The position numbers and the translations under genes are program-made. Positions 22,599 to 36,365 of a stretch of DNA of 64,000 nt are shown in pieces. Source of the DNA: Phycomyces nitens. Its lineage: Eukaryota > Mucoromycota > Mucoromycetes > Mucorales > Phycomycetaceae. The stretch lies in NCBI GenBank assembly GCA_022702545.1, contig JAHRBC010000002.1, positions 5,828,001-5,892,000 on the forward strand, read 5' to 3'. Below the pieces are notes generated by a model. That model was given only the letters and a program-made list of their open reading frames with translations. It was not told where the DNA came from and made no database searches. Position 1 is the stretch's first letter. Every line of letters starts with the position of its first letter.

Positions 22599-24203
22599 TT
22601 ACCAACCCTCCCATTCATCATCAGATTGGTCTTTGGGTTTCTTGACAGTCTCTCTCAAGGGTGTTCTTGTTCGGGTGGTGTTGAGGGAACTAGAGGGACT
22701 GGCCGTGTTGCTCAAAGAGGGCGACTGGCTACGGGATATGGCTGGACTAGACTGTCTCTGGAGATCGTTGATGGTCGAATTGAAAAAGTCGCTATTGTCA
22801 TTATCAAACGTATGCTGTGAGCTCGAGTGGCTAGAGGTACGCAAGGCAGGAGCAGATGCAGGGCGAATGGTGGCATCATAAAATGACTGGGTCTATTACA
22901 TAACATTAAACCATATGCTCCATAATTTCTGTCGATTCTTTCTCTTAACTATCAAAAACACCCACACCCCTCACAAGCACTATATTGTAGATACCTTTTG
23001 GGTGAGAGTGTTAACATAGCCACTCACGTTGTTTCTAAAGTTGGGATCGTTTAGCTGGGTGGCGGCTGGCTTGACATAGTTTTCATTGGCATATTTGCCA
23101 ATCTGCCCAGCGCCCTGAGCCGCAATCCTTGCACCCTCGGCAGCCACCTTGCTCAGTTCGCCCATACCGACTGACAGGAGAGACCAACCCTTGGAAAGGG
23201 CCTGCATAGGGTCATTAATGAGTTCGTTCAGATCGGGAGTGCCGGTCTGGCTAGACGAACTGCTCTCAACTAACACAGATATTAAAACCACATTGTCCAC
23301 AAAGGCTCCAAACTTACAGGCAGGGTTTCCGAACCCGGTATACTTTCCACCTTGGTTGGGTGGCAAATGGCTGGTACAATTCACAAATCAACACATGCTT
23401 ATCACTACTACTCACTCCAACCATCCTGTTTCTTACTCTGGTCTGTGCTCATTCTCGCTTCCCAATTTAGAAAAGTAGGCCTCGTTAACTGTGATGGTGC
23501 CACCTGTCGAAGGATCGCTCGAATAGCCAGATCCATTCGAGGGGACTGTGTTTCTGCCAAGACCACTACGCTGTCCGCCCAAGGAAGCCGAGGATCCACG
23601 GCTGCCAGCATTCATTGAAGAGTTTAGGGAGCGTGTGGAGCCCCCGATTCCGGCAGTCGATGCTGCAGTGGGTCGTTTGGTGGGCTCAGTTGGTGTCCAG
23701 GGACGACCCTCTGCTTCTGCTGCCAGCTTTTCGCGGTAGAGAGTGGCACAATGACTATTGTACTTTTGGGTCATTGTCATCTGAGAGGAGTAGTCTGACT
23801 GGGCTTCAAAGAACGCCTTTGCCTTTTGGTTGCCACCAATCTAGATGGCAAGAGATTGTTAATGGTGTGGAGAATTGCTAAGGATACCTACGTCCATCTT
23901 TTTCAACTGATCATCAAACCACTTGTCCATACTGATGGAGCGCACAAAACTAGAATGATGATATCATTTAGGGTTTTGGGCATATTGAATGATAATATTA
24001 AATGTTTTAGGATTTAGATTTAGATTTAGATTTTACCTAATGTGCACACCAAACGATCGATGAACACCCGAACAATCGAGACAGATGAAGATGCCATAGG
24101 ATACACTGGCCCACTGTGGATTAGGAGCACCGCAATCAAAGCAGGTGCGGTTATCTCCTCTTCTCTGAATGTCGTATAACTTTTGTTTGTATTCAGCAGC
24201 CAT
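22599..24203 (-). CDS. GCS1: ADP-ribosylation factor GTPase-activating protein (ArfGAP1/Gcs1-like)
   Basis: Six exons on the minus strand: 24203-24037, 23949-23892, 23840-23437, 23370-23318, 23269-22995, 22892-22599; 416 residues. The N-terminal ArfGAP zinc finger is plain: C21-x2-C24-x16-C41-x2-C44, followed by [12 protein letters not shown] with the arginine finger, then [20 protein letters not shown] segment and the C-terminal DDEWEGW end are typical of the ArfGAP1/Gcs1 subfamily. The protein stimulates GTP hydrolysis on Arf in COPI transport between Golgi and ER. Ser/Gly-rich linkers lie between. Intron 1 (24036-23950) begins with a short repeat of the hexamer TAAATC just after the donor. 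Length and order fit the family (yeast Gcs1 is about 350). Confidence 0.93.
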
Positions 24204-24499
24204 GATATACTATCTTTTTCTTCTTCTTATTTTTTTTAAAAAAAAGAATATATATGTGTGTGTTGTATGGTTTAAAGAGGTATCTGTAGATATAATATAA
24301 AGTACAAGAAATAGAATATATATATATATATATAAAAGAAAAAAGAAATTAATGAAATTAATGAAATTTAAAAAAGGCTATATAAAATCGACACGATTCA
24401 TTTTGCCTATATAAAAATATATATGAATATATAAAAAGGAACGGGACGGGGTCTGGAAATCTATACACCCTGTTTGTTTGTTTTTTGAAACAACGAAGC
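24204..24499. other. Gap between two minus-strand genes
   Basis: 5' flank of the ArfGAP gene and 3' flank of the channel gene. TA repeat at 24318-24334. Nothing else is seen. Confidence 0.6.
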
Positions 24500-26480
24500 T
24501 CAAGATACCCAAAGGTCAAGAATAGCGACTGGGATGACGATTGGTGAGAAGATTAGGTACCACCCAATCTGCCGTATTCTCTCGATACGCTCCCTAGCGA
24601 TAGATTGCCGCCCTGCCAAAAATACCAGGCCGTCCACCAATCCTAGGATTATTTCCAGTACTGCATTTGGTAGATAAGCACCCAACACAGCTGGTTTTAT
24701 ACTGCGACTGGCAAGCGACGATTTCTCTAGTGATTCTAGCCTCGTGTTGATATCGATCATTGTAGACAAAAAGGCAGAGGTAACCATGGACGTAATACAG
24801 ACAGACATGAGGAACAGGTAGACAAACAGAATTATGCCCACCAGAGTAGGCTTTGAAGCAACCGTGTCTCCAATGGCAGGCGAACTATAGGCACAAAAAT
24901 AAAATTGATGATAGTCAGCCATTTGTATTCAGTTTATCGGCTGTCATACTTACTGCACTGCTCCCAAGGCAAGATAGATAAAGACCTGTCCAGGACTCAT
25001 GTCATCTTTCTGCAGCACGCTTAGTCCGACCCAAAAGATGGCAACCACACTCACGGCCAGTCCAAGAACCCCACTTGTGCCAGCAATACATTCTCCCACC
25101 ACAATCTTGAGCTTAATCAACGGCCACCACAAGTCTTTTGCCCACACCAGCAGGCGTCCAAACAGCAGTGGGGTCGCACAGATCAGGATATTAAAGGAGT
25201 CCTCCAAATAACCAATCTGATCTTCCAGATCGACTGCCCATAGTCCAGCATACCGGAACCCAAACGACCCAGCAAGCAATCCAACACACAAGAGGGTGAA
25301 ATAAGTCGATCCTTGGGTCAGCAGCAAAGGCTTCTTTAGGATCTTAAACACTTCTAGAAGCAGATCAGATATAACCAGGCCATAGTAAATGTACTCATAG
25401 TCATACGGCCAGTAGTTCCTATAGTCTTCATTCACCAGGACCCCCAGATGGAACCCAAAGTAGATCAGGCCAGACAAAAAGGCCACCACGGTCTGATATC
25501 TTGGAGATGCCCAGCGAGCAAGAGAGTCTGATAGGGTGCGACGCCATCCGGTTGAATAAGGAACAGAGCTCCAGATCGAACAAGGGTGTTCCTTGTCTGT
25601 TCTCCACTCTGGACCTTTTAGCCAGATTGACTAGCAAGGCATTTGTTGGCTTTAGGGGATCATATCAAGATGTTTACATACCTCTACGGCCATTGCGACG
25701 TATGGATCACTCAGGATACACTGACAATCGTACTTTATGGCCCACTCCAGTGCTAATACAACCCTGAGCACATTGATCGACATGAAACTAGTTTGACTTA
25801 CCAGAATGATTCTTGAACCATGGACGGGCCAGGATCTGCTGCAAAAATACAGCATCGGTCTGGGTGGTTGGCTTTTGGCTCATTCCATATTTCAAGACTG
25901 CCAATGCAAGCTGTTCGATAACGTCCTTGTCCAAACCCTGCTTTGGATCGTCCAGCATGGCCAATACACCACTGACAGATGCCTTGCGTCCAACGTCCCA
26001 TACACTCTGAGCAGACTGTGTGTCCCTTGCACAGTCTGCGGTTCTTGCCATCAAGACCGAGGCAGCAATCGAAAATGTCATTGACTGGTCCCTTGCCTGC
26101 CAGTTATTGCTGGCCACACTCAGGATACTCTGGCGACGTGTGGGTGGGCCTTTTCTGGACCTTGGAGCGGGAGTTGCTGGGACATTCTGGTACTGATACT
26201 GGGAATCAAAGGCGGGATCATAGATTAGGAGATCCTGAATGGTTTCTGCGACATGGTGCAATGGCAAGTATCCGTAATAGTCATCCTCATCCTCATCAGC
26301 ACTCCAATTCCTTGCCCAGTCTTCGTCTTCTTCACGTGTTCCGATGTCGATGCTCTGACTGTAGTACGAGACCACGTCGGCATCCTCCGCCAGTAACAAT
26401 GTTCTTTCGCCCAGAACTGACTGGACGTCCTCTTTTTCTTTGCCTTTTGGACTAGAAATATGCTTGCTGTGAACTGACAT
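24500..26480 (-). CDS. Polytopic membrane protein, probable Yvc1/TRP-like vacuolar cation channel
   Basis: Four exons: 26480-25802, 25752-25682, 25630-24954, 24884-24500; 603 residues. The first ~295 residues are soluble and acidic near the start (DEDEDDYYGYLPLHH). Then come about six to seven hydrophobic segments (starting near residue 296: VVAFLSGLIYFGFHLGVLV; later FNILICATPLLFGRLLV and TLVGIILFVYLFLMSVCITS). The layout and the SPRYQTVVAF / LFGRLLVW patterns resemble fungal Yvc1-type channels, which release Ca2+ from the vacuole. Length is near yeast Yvc1 (675). The assignment rests on layout and remembered patterns, not an alignment; another fungal ion-channel-like family is possible. Confidence 0.6.
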
Positions 26481-26939
26481 TGAAGGCTGATCAAAAGGGC
26501 TGTCTGAACAATAGAGGACGGCAGGTATTTATAGGAGACTTTAAGGAGGAGGTCTTTCTGACCACATTTACATTACATGTATGTATGTCTGTATGTATGT
26601 AGGTCTGTACGTATGTATCTATATTGGACTCATAAAGTCAAAAAATAATAATAATGGGCTTTTTTTTTTACTATGATGCCAATGAATATATATATATATG
26701 TAATGGGCGTTTTGATCAGAAATGGTTCATGTAATATTATTATGAGTATGATTATTAGTATTATTAAATAAAATGTATGCGTATGTATAAGGGGGCTTAT
26801 AATGACATCTATTGGATAGATAATCATTACTATTCTTTCAAGGAAAGAAAAAAAAAGATTCCACAATATGCAGATCAAAACAACACAAGAAAATAGAATG
26901 TCAAGGAGAGCATTGCGGCTAGGATATTGGCGTTTTGGA
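26481..26939. other. Gap with microsatellites
   Basis: 5' flank of the channel gene and 3' flank of the transporter. A GTAT-type repeat lies at about 26577-26625 and TA runs around 26687-26700. No gene. Confidence 0.6.
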
Positions 26940-28921
26940 TCAGTAGACCGAAAAGAAGTTCTTTGTGATCTTTATCTTCATCACCAGACAGATCATGGAT
27001 CCAAAGATAAATACTGCACCAGAAAACATCTGGACACCAATGAAACCCTCATCAGGTGTGGATGCTTGGATAGCAGACGAAATGGGAGGACCGACGGCAG
27101 AGAGGGCAGAGACAAGAAAGAGGATCGAGATTCCAGACGAGATGTTTTCAATGCCAACAATATTTCCAGTGATTGGAGCAGCCTAAGGATACTGTTTAGC
27201 AACACAAAGGGGGGAAGGAGGAGGGGGAGGGGGAGAGGGAGGAGTTGGAGCCAAAGAGGTCTTACCAGAGCGTAGTATACGCCACCAAAGAATCCAAACA
27301 AAACTGCAAATCCGAGGAGAGTGTTGTACGAGTCTGCAAATGGCCAGAGAGCCATGCAGAAAATGCCCGAGAGGGTGGAAGATACTATATAGGTATTGAC
27401 CCGTCCAACGTAATCACCCACGAATCCAAGCACCAGACGACCGATTGCATTCATGGCACAGCAGATGCCTACGATGTTGGAGGAGTCCGAGTGATTGATT
27501 CCAATTGAGGTTGCATATCCTAAGATCCCCAAAGACACAGACGTTAGGATATCAAACAATCTTGTTTGGAGTCTTACGTGGGATGTAGTAGATGGGAATA
27601 TAGAATCCAGTAAGTGAAATGACTGCTCCAACTACCCAGATCATGTAGTCTACGTTTTTAAACATGAATAGTTTGATGGGTGACTTTATAGATGGTCGTT
27701 TGGTGACTGGAGGAAGACGGGTGCGGACCAAACAGGTAACCAATGTGCAGAGTCCAAGGCACATGAAACCAATAATACGATATGCCCAGGGAATGCCATA
27801 CTTTTGGATCAGTGCATTTGCCTATAAAGATGTTTAGTATGAGATCCACAAGGCCAAAATGATTAATTTACCAAAGGACTAAGTGCCAGACCACCAAAGC
27901 CAGTTCCAGCAGAACTGATACCCATGGCAAGACCACGTTTGGTAGTGAACCTAAAGCCAGATAATGTTAATTAGATTAGATTGAATTGAATCAAGTTAGC
28001 TATATTCTATATGTACTTGCCATTGGGGAATTGTAGTGACAACAGACTATATAAAGACATTAGTGAATATTCTCAATTGTCTTTGCACCTTACCATATAG
28101 ACAAGCGAGGCTCCGAATCCAAACAAGAGGCCCTGGGTTAGGTAGAGGTGCCACATCTGAGTGCTAAGGCTGGCAAGCATAAGACCGAGCGTGCTACAGA
28201 TTGTACCGATTACCATCACAACCCGGAATCCAAGGGGAGACATGAGGGGGTTGAGAAATGTGAAGCCATTGATACCGGCCAGCAGAACAGTGCCAACACC
28301 CATCAACTCCACCATTGTGGTTCTTCCCTTGAACTCATTATTCAAGAGCTCATTTGAAAACACACCTATTCAAAGAAAAACAAAACATTAGGACAATTTA
28401 TTTATCTTTCTTAGTTTTCTGGCTTACCCCAAATGGTGGCCATGCCAAACAGGATAAAATTGCCAAAGAATCCAGCCATGGCAACGACCCTATATCCAAA
28501 GCCATGTATTTAATTCAAATGGCCTACTTGTGCAATCTATTGAATTTACCAGCCATAGCCGCCATTAGGTATAGAATTGTAGAAATCATCGTCACCCACA
28601 GGCTCGGCAATACTTGCGATATCCATATCTGAACAAATGGATGAGTATTCTGAATGGCTTGGACTTCAATTGCTAAACATTACGTGTAAGTCGCGAAGTA
28701 GCCTCTGCTAGACTGTGGCCATAGTTGGAATGGGTTGATTTTTCACATTGTGATATTTGCTTTTCGAGATCCAGGGCCACCTTGTTGGGGTTGGTCAAGG
28801 TGAGCGAATTTGGATCAAAAATGGAGTCGTTGTATGCAGACACAGTAAGAGCAGAGGCAATTGATCGGTCTGAAGACTGGCTATTTCGTTTTGGCGGTTC
28901 ATTCGACGTGCTGCTAGTCAT
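26940..28921 (-). CDS. MFS transporter, monocarboxylate-transporter (MCT/SLC16)-like
   Basis: Nine exons: 28921-28684, 28628-28550, 28489-28428, 28365-28094, 28046-28021, 27950-27872, 27821-27578, 27519-27266, 27182-26940; 498 residues. After about 100 cytosolic residues the family signature NGGYGWVV opens the first membrane segment. The GFGASLVYM and FTTKRGLAMGISSAGTGFGG loops and the mid-protein GRLVLGFVGDYVGR motif fit the MCT family of 12-segment transporters; yeast Mch proteins belong here. Substrate unknown (monocarboxylate in animals, riboflavin for yeast Mch5). The intron 28020-27951 begins with GC instead of GT, and exon 5 is only 26 nt. Confidence 0.88.
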
Positions 28922-29060
28922 CTTGGATAACCAATTCTGTTGAGCAGAACAAAAATAAAAATAAAAAAAATAAAATAAAACAATAACAATAATATTTATA
29001 ACTCATTTTCTGTTATACAAGAAAAATAAAAAAGGACTTGATCTGTCCACTCTGGCTAGA

Positions 29061-29114
29061 TCGGATCAAATAAAGGAATATTTTTTGGTTTTTTCCTTTT
29101 GACGTTTGATCCGA
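29061..29114. repeat. Inverted repeat, possible stem-loop
   Basis: TCGGATCAAA at 29061-29070 pairs with TTTGATCCGA at 29105-29114, and AAGGA and TCCTT add inner pairing. It could fold as a hairpin in an otherwise empty region about 140 bp upstream of the MFS transporter start. Confidence 0.55.
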
Positions 29115-30668
29115 CTCTTTTTTGAAAAAGGAAATACGGATCTCCGAATCCATGGCTAATATTTCAAGCTCTGCCTTGTTTTATTACCCGGCTTGTGTTC
29201 AAAGTATATTATAAACCTTTTTTTTTCCTGTTTCTAATCCGTTCTTCTTGATCTGATATTCTGATGTGAAAGCATTGACCAGTACTGGAATTATCAAGCT
29301 GGCCATTTGTAAATAGGCAATTCAATTGGTCCCTCTGCCCATCCTAAAAGTCTATTGATCAATAACCAAACAGTTGACTCTGTTTGACTATTGTGGTACG
29401 GATAATGCCACCCCTGTTTGATTCACTGTAAGTTGGTACAATCTGTAGTGGGGATTCTAGATCTGTATTCAAGACTCTTGTAGAAGTTTGATTATAGGTC
29501 TAATGGACTGGTCTAGATGGCCACAATCACCCTCACTTGTTGCTCTCTAGGCTACTCCAAATATCAGTTAAAATAGCACCCTTTTCAACAAGAGTACAAT
29601 ACAACCTTGCTTTATAAGCAACATGATTTTTCCCGATAGAACTAGAATGAGTGATATAATGACAGGAATATGTCTTCTAGTGTACAGACTATTTCTTGAA
29701 TTGGCCATGAAATCATATGAAGATACCTATTGTGCGTGTAATCATATACCCTCACAATATCTTACTAACCCCTCTTGAGAACATTTCACCAAGACCTCTC
29801 TCTCTCTCTTTGGTTTGACACCAAAGGACATCATAACCAAGGCTGTCATGATAATTACAGCCAAATCCCGTAAAGAATGTTTCATATATATATATATATC
29901 TACAACGATTGAATGTCACACAAGACATTATTATTTAAAGAGAAAATAAATGGTCCATGTTTGTCCTTATTTTGTAATCCATATGTTTGATATCATTACA
30001 ATCTGATAATGATTCCTAGGGCGTATAATCACCAAAAATGAATAAATCCTTGCTGTTTAGAAACAACCATGGCAATTAGGCTTTTTGTTTTCCCTCATCT
30101 TGTACCTTGTCCAAGAAGTTGGTGGATGTACGACCAAGATTATTTTATATATGTTTTTTATTATTATTATTCATAGTGGATTTCATCGCCGTCTCAACTG
30201 GCTGTATATTCTCCATTTTTCAATGGTGATTCATAAAGGTGTACCCTTAAAAATATCTTGGCATGGACCTTTAAATCCCAAGGCTATATATCCCAACCTT
30301 GACCAATTTGGTCTTTTTAAAATATGATGAAAATACAGTGGCGGTACCAATTTTAATAGAGTTAAAACTGGGGATTGACTTTATTGGTGCAATCTTCTTG
30401 TTCAGTACAGTTATATCCCTTGCCCTGTCCCGATTACACCTTGTGCCACTCATGCTGTCATGAATAATGCACCCCTTCATACGTCTGTTGTGATTGGCGA
30501 GGTAATGGAACCTCAAGACTACATGGATATATACCGTATCCATCTTTCAAAGATTCAATTCATTGAATATGTCGAGTGTACTATAGCATGGATCATGAAT
30601 ACAAGTTTTGACTTGTGAATATTAATAACCCAATACACAGAAGCCTATAACAAGCCAATCCAACTCAA

Positions 30669-30714
30669 CCACGGTAACCACGGTAGCCGCAGTAACCGCA
30701 GTAACCGTAGCAAC
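30669..30714. repeat. 9-bp tandem repeat, five units
   Basis: Units of the form ACGGTAACC / GCAGTAACC follow each other directly, each with one or two substitutions. No gene context. Confidence 0.6.
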
Positions 30715-33700
30715 CATCGGCACTACATTATCTAGGTATCATACAGGTAAACATTTGAATAAAAGGAAACTTTCTACTATCAATGTACCCAGACTAACCA
30801 TCCGGCGATTTGTAATCAATGCAGTAACGGCATTGTCTGTTTTATCCACAAGAAGCCGGTCATTTTCAAATAATAATAATAAAAAAAAAACATTGTATTG
30901 GGTCCCTTGGCGACCAATATAATCCAATTTTATGGTAATGGATCTTGATTATCTACCAGAGATCCCATTTGGACTCTTTTCTGTTGCTCCAGAGAGATGG
31001 TTTTCCTGTTAATATTATTACTTTAGGTGGGGAAACAAGAACCATTGTATCCAGGAACGGATATCGACCGCGTATCTTCTCCGCTCCGAAACGGACCTAT
31101 TACGGCAGGCACGACCCGCAATAGCCGTATCCATTGCCTCGGCTCTGAATAGGGTATATTTGTTCGAATCTTTAGTATCAACATTTGGAGCCAAGGAAGA
31201 CCTCTCTTCACACTAGTCATGTAAATACAAGTAATATATAAATACTTTTTTTTTCAACAAATCATTGCTAGGTGGGTTCTAGTTTGGATAGATAGTTTAT
31301 ATTGAATTGCTCTTGTGTCTAATGATGTTCTTGGGGATCAAAACATAAATGATATCTTTAGCTCAAAGCCTTGAGCATCTTTTTTTTTTATTTAATTTTA
31401 TAAAGTATTTTCTGATCTTGAGCATAACATTTTTTTGACTAAACAGTACATATACTCTAGATATAGTTATTGATCTGTCCAAAGATCCAATTCTTGTATA
31501 AACACCAACAGAATATGTACTGGATATGTATTTGGATACTCTGTAGGGTATCAAGTGAAGCATTTTTTTTTACCAGACCTTATTTCTGATTCCCTCGGAA
31601 CAATCGCTATCCTGATAATTGGTTCTCTAATCTCCTCTACTTTGTTTGACATAATACTTGTACACTTTTTCAAACAAAAAACACATACATCTTTGTAAAA
31701 AATCTATGCAATATTAAACCAAGCAATTCAGTCTGCTGGAATACAAAGGATCGTAATTGACTTGATGTTATTGTTGTGGTAGTACATCTTCATTTATCTG
31801 ATTCCAAGAACAAATCTATGGACACCACTGTTATATCCCTCTTTTGACGTCCTTTGTCGGTGGAATCTTTACCCATTATCGTTCCTTTGCGTCGAGACAA
31901 ACTCGATCGCATTCTTTGGTGATCTTTGCGTATCTGGATATAGTTGGCCATACACGGATGAAATACCTGTCATTCATCCCTAGAGTTTAATAGGCCAAAG
32001 GACAGTCGGAGAAAAAGATATTTCACAACTAGTAGTGGGTTGTAACCTTTAATGTTTAAAGCTGGATACACTGCAATAAACCGCTTGAAAAAATCTATGT
32101 TTGCAATACCAATGTCTTGAACTATTGTTTATATATATATATATATTAAAGCCTTGTCTACAGGTGCTTGGTTCCTTACTCGGTCTTTTCATGTTCTGGT
32201 ACCTATTATTGCGACTAGAATCCAACAATTGTCTGCCGAGAGAATCTCTGGATTTTCTTTTTATTGATTTATAAGCATCCGCCATCGCCGTTGACTAGAT
32301 CAGTTGGGGTCACCAACACTGCAGATCAGACTCAGTTTTTCTTCAACAGACATGTTACTTGTACGACTAACTTCCGTGATGGGTAAAGAAAAGTCCTGTT
32401 CTTGTCTATAATTGGGAAAAAATCATTGGTAAAAGCGTCTAAAGCTTCCGGGGCAATGTTCCAAAAGGTTGGTAACCAAACGTTTTAGTATAGAAAGTTG
32501 TCTTGAAAAAAGACATTTATTTAGAATGTTGGTTTGTACAGGGTATTTAGAGCTCGATATGATTGAGTTGCTCAAATGGTTTACAAGTCTGGTATATATC
32601 GATAGCTTATTGATAGATTGGGTTGACTGTACAAGGCTTGTATTTCCATAAAAGCTTTTTCTCCAAACTCCTTCATATGTTCAAGGGCTGTGATCCTGGG
32701 CAAAAAACACCTTGTGTTTATTTGCAAGGTAGCCAGTATTGTATCTTGTTCCCTTGTATTGGTTAAAGGATCTTTTTTATCTAATATACTCGTTTTTTTT
32801 TACTTGCCTTGATCCTACCCACTCAATTTGTGTTTTGTGGATTTATCTGAATTATAGACGAGTGTTCTTGACAGTAGTTTGTTAATATTTCCAGACAATT
32901 CTTGGTTTGTGCTTTTTTTAACTACAACTACACTTTGTCTCTCTCTTTTCTTTTTTTGTATTGACACTAGACAAAAGTCATCTCATTTAAGACGGTTGTG
33001 ATAAAAATGTACACCTAGATACGTCTAGATATAATGTCTATGAAACAATGGTCTTCCTATGACTGGAATTAATTTTACCGTTGCTGCTTTCCTTTTTTAT
33101 AGATCAGTTATTCATTAGCATGACAGTTACTCTGACACATTTCTACTGAAAACATAGGCATCTTGTTGGCTGTTTCAATGATTCTCATATGTATAAAAGT
33201 CAATACAGTATCCAAATCGGTTTATATCAAGTTGCTCTTTTCTAAATTTATAAAACACCAAGCTTGCCAAGGTATAATATGGCTAGAGTATCTCTCCATC
33301 TTGTTGTTTGCTATTACCAAGCCACAAATATATATATATATATATTAGAAAATACACTAACTTCGACGCAAATATTGTTAGCTCAAAGAATACAGAGGAT
33401 GCTAAATTTCACCCAAGTAATAGAAATTTATACTGAATATTACGTTTATTGTTGACAGAATAGATGTTTTCGAGGCTTTAGATAAATTAGAATTTAAAGA
33501 CATATATAATCAAAGTATATCCTTTCCCTATAGTTTGTTGTTTTCACATTTTTTAATACAGGAATGCCAGCTATATTAAAGTTGCTGCAATGTATAAATT
33601 AGCCTATGTTTCTGTAGTTCAAGATCGGCGCTGTGTTCTTGGGTTCATAAACTGTGAGAGGAAACATAAGCCTTGCTTCCAAAGACATCCTATTCAATTA

Positions 33701-36006
33701 GATTCCCAACTAGTTTCCACACTCCTTTCTACATTTTCTTTTATATAAATCTCGGGTAGATTAAAAGAATGGACGGTATTTCATATTAATGGCTGGCAGT
33801 AGAATTGTATTTGATATCCTTGAATTATTACTAATATTGTCCATTTTTTGGCTAAACTTCCCATTCATTAACAGGAAGAAAAAAAGCTTGCTTTCCGATA
33901 CAATCTAATATGTGGGAATACTGTGATAGCAAGTATTCTTAATCTAGGATATATTCGTATTGGTATCATTGGAATCCAACACTGTCATATTTATGTACTT
34001 TTCGAGCATACTTATTTGATTCTGTTACTTGATCCACTTTGTATTTTAATTGAAAGGATTGTTGAACATTGGCCGACTGTCTTGGCCAACTTCTGAAATT
34101 AGTATCTTTCTTGTTTGGCTTGTATCAAATTTAAATATCTCTGATCCAACTAAAGTCTCGGGATAAGTATATTTAATTTTTGCAGGATTCTAAAAAAAAC
34201 AGAAACTTAATGAATTATATTATTATGGTATAGAAAATAAATTATTCCAATTATACATATTGGATAAATGTTTTCTAGATAGACATTATGTTATCCATGA
34301 CTATCAAAATGCAAATAGCCAAGCATTATATACTAATTTTTTAGGTCCAAAAGGCAAATCCAAATTTATTTATATTACTTGCGTATAAACTATATTTTGG
34401 AAACAAATATCCTGATCTGGATCAAGTCTATATATTTTTATTAACCACAAGATTCTGAGTAGACGTACCCAACTTTGGTTTATACTTCTTTTCTTCATTG
34501 ATTCCATTTAATGCTTTTTGTGATTTTTTTTTAAAAAAGATGAACAGCAAAAAAGTCTAATATATATATTAATATGATATAGTATATACTATCGAGACAG
34601 AAATCTTACAGAGATAAAACAAGAATATTTTTTTCGTTGAAAATATAAACCAAGTCCTCTCTTTTTTTTTTCAAACATCTTGATTTCAGAGTGCCGGGTA
34701 ACATTTCATGCAGCGAACCGACAGCAACATGATGTAACATTACACACATAATAAAAAAACATTATTAAATGTTCCAATAAAGAGAAGCCTGATTTACAGA
34801 GATATCAATTGGATTTTTACAGAGCGTTATGATGCTATAAAGAACTAAAGATGAATTTACCTTGCAAGTATCCGTCAGTTGAAGATTTTCTTGGTGTAAC
34901 TTGGCCTGCCCGTACGTTCCTAAATTGAGTCCTATAGCCGGTATACAGTCTTATTTGGGCTGTACGATGAGGTCCAGAAAGGTAAAGAGTACAATAAGAA
35001 CCTTATCTTTTGTTTGTGTAATATATAAAGAATAAAAGTACCAAAAAAAAACAGTAGTAGTAAAAACCTATTGGATGTCAATACCAAAGTAGCATCCAAG
35101 AAGTTTAGAAAAAAAAAAGAGATAAATCCTCAAAATATTTCAACTTAGATATATCATACCAGCTACTTATTAATTCTTCAGCTTTATAGCTAGAGTGTAT
35201 TTCAGTTAAATTATTTGTAGGCTATATATCTTCCTTAAAAAATCTCAAAGGCCAAGGTAGAGTGTGCTTATATTGAGATCTCTTTCCTATATACTATAGG
35301 ATATGTTAGTTTTCAGATATTCATTCAGTAATTACACACCTTTTCTATCAGAACATGCTTTTTCACCAATTGGATGGCCTAGCCATCTTGAGGTGCGATC
35401 GTCAATGATAAGTCAACAAAAATATGTGTATGTCTAGCCTTGCAAGCAATAAACACGCTAATATAATTTTTCGATTGTAATATTAAAAACAATTCCTCAA
35501 ACCAGGCTTTATACCACATTATTTCGATGGATATGATGTCAAACTACAGCCAAAACAGAGAAAACAACAAGAATTGTAAAGTTGTGCATATATAATGGTA
35601 GATATAGACAGTGTAGATACAGTAACCCAATATCTATGTAAAACAACCAGCTCTTGGCTACCTTTCCCATGTTTGCAAAAACTCAAACTATTCCAAATAA
35701 AATATTTCAGGATTCTGCAAATTATTATAAAGGGTTTTCAGTCAAATAGCTCCAATGTTTGCAAAACTGTCATTTATTGAGAGATTCAGCACAAATGATT
35801 CAAGCAAAATAACGATGTCTATTCTCAGCGTGGTATTGTCTCGGACGAGCTTTTGTATATACTGTGAAGTAACCACCTGTTGGTAATACTGATCGACCGA
35901 TCATAATCAGATCCGGGAATTGTCCTTTTAGGCCACTAAAATTCTTTCCTCTACTTCCTTGTGTCGTGTCTTGAGTAATAAAAACAGTAAAAAAATAATA
36001 AGAAAT

Positions 36007-36126
36007 AGAATATAGACAGTAAGTGAGAACTTTGAGAATGTATATAAGTTTGTCTTTATTATGATACAAAATGTGCTGCTCTTTATATACTTTTGAAATC
36101 TGTTATTACACAATAGATTTCAAAAG
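36007..36126. repeat. Isolated F-box 3' element with hairpin
   Basis: This copy of the element found after F-box copies 2 and 6 (TATAGACAGTAAGTGAG...ATATAAGTTTGTCTTTATTA) stands 4 kb from any F-box gene. At its end CTTTTGAAATCT (36090-36101) and AGATTTCAAAAG (36115-36126) form a perfect 12-bp inverted repeat. It may mark a lost family member. Confidence 0.6.
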
Positions 36127-36365
36127 GTGCATTATTGGCCTAGAAGAAGACTTTATTTATATTATCTTGCTAGGATTAAACTAAATTCTAGTTAGAAAGG
36201 ATATCAGTTACAAAAGACCAGCAATATAAAAGCAGCAGCATAGTTGAAAACTCTTGCTTACTTGACCTCTCCAAATCCATTGTCTTAACTTAATTGAAAA
36301 CTTTTTTTTTTGAATTATCTTTACAGGTGAACCCAACAAAACAGGTACATATTGTGCAGGATATT

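Larger units (their letters stand above)
28922..36365. other. Long gene-poor AT-rich stretch
   Basis: No frame in this 7.4 kb has a recognisable family, and the longest are 60-100 residues of low-complexity composition. Seen here: an inverted repeat at 29061-29114, a CT run at 29800-29812, TA repeats (29886-29900, 32130-32146, 33330-33345), a five-unit 9-bp repeat at 30669-30714, and an isolated F-box 3' element (36007-36108). Short protein-like fragments (for example 31023-31220 and around 31820-32010) could not be assigned. Confidence 0.6.

Noticed and set aside
22326..22820. 164-residue plus-strand frame
   Set aside because: It overlaps, on the opposite strand, the last exon of the well-supported ArfGAP gene, and the rest is TA and T-rich low complexity.
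24005..24034. TTTAGA-type hexamer run as a telomere-like repeat
   Set aside because: Only about four imperfect units, inside intron 1 of the ArfGAP gene, and not the TTAGGG sequence.
31023..31220. 65-residue minus-strand frame in the gene-poor island
   Set aside because: Arg/Pro-rich and protein-like but matches no family I know, and neither border has splice or start support.
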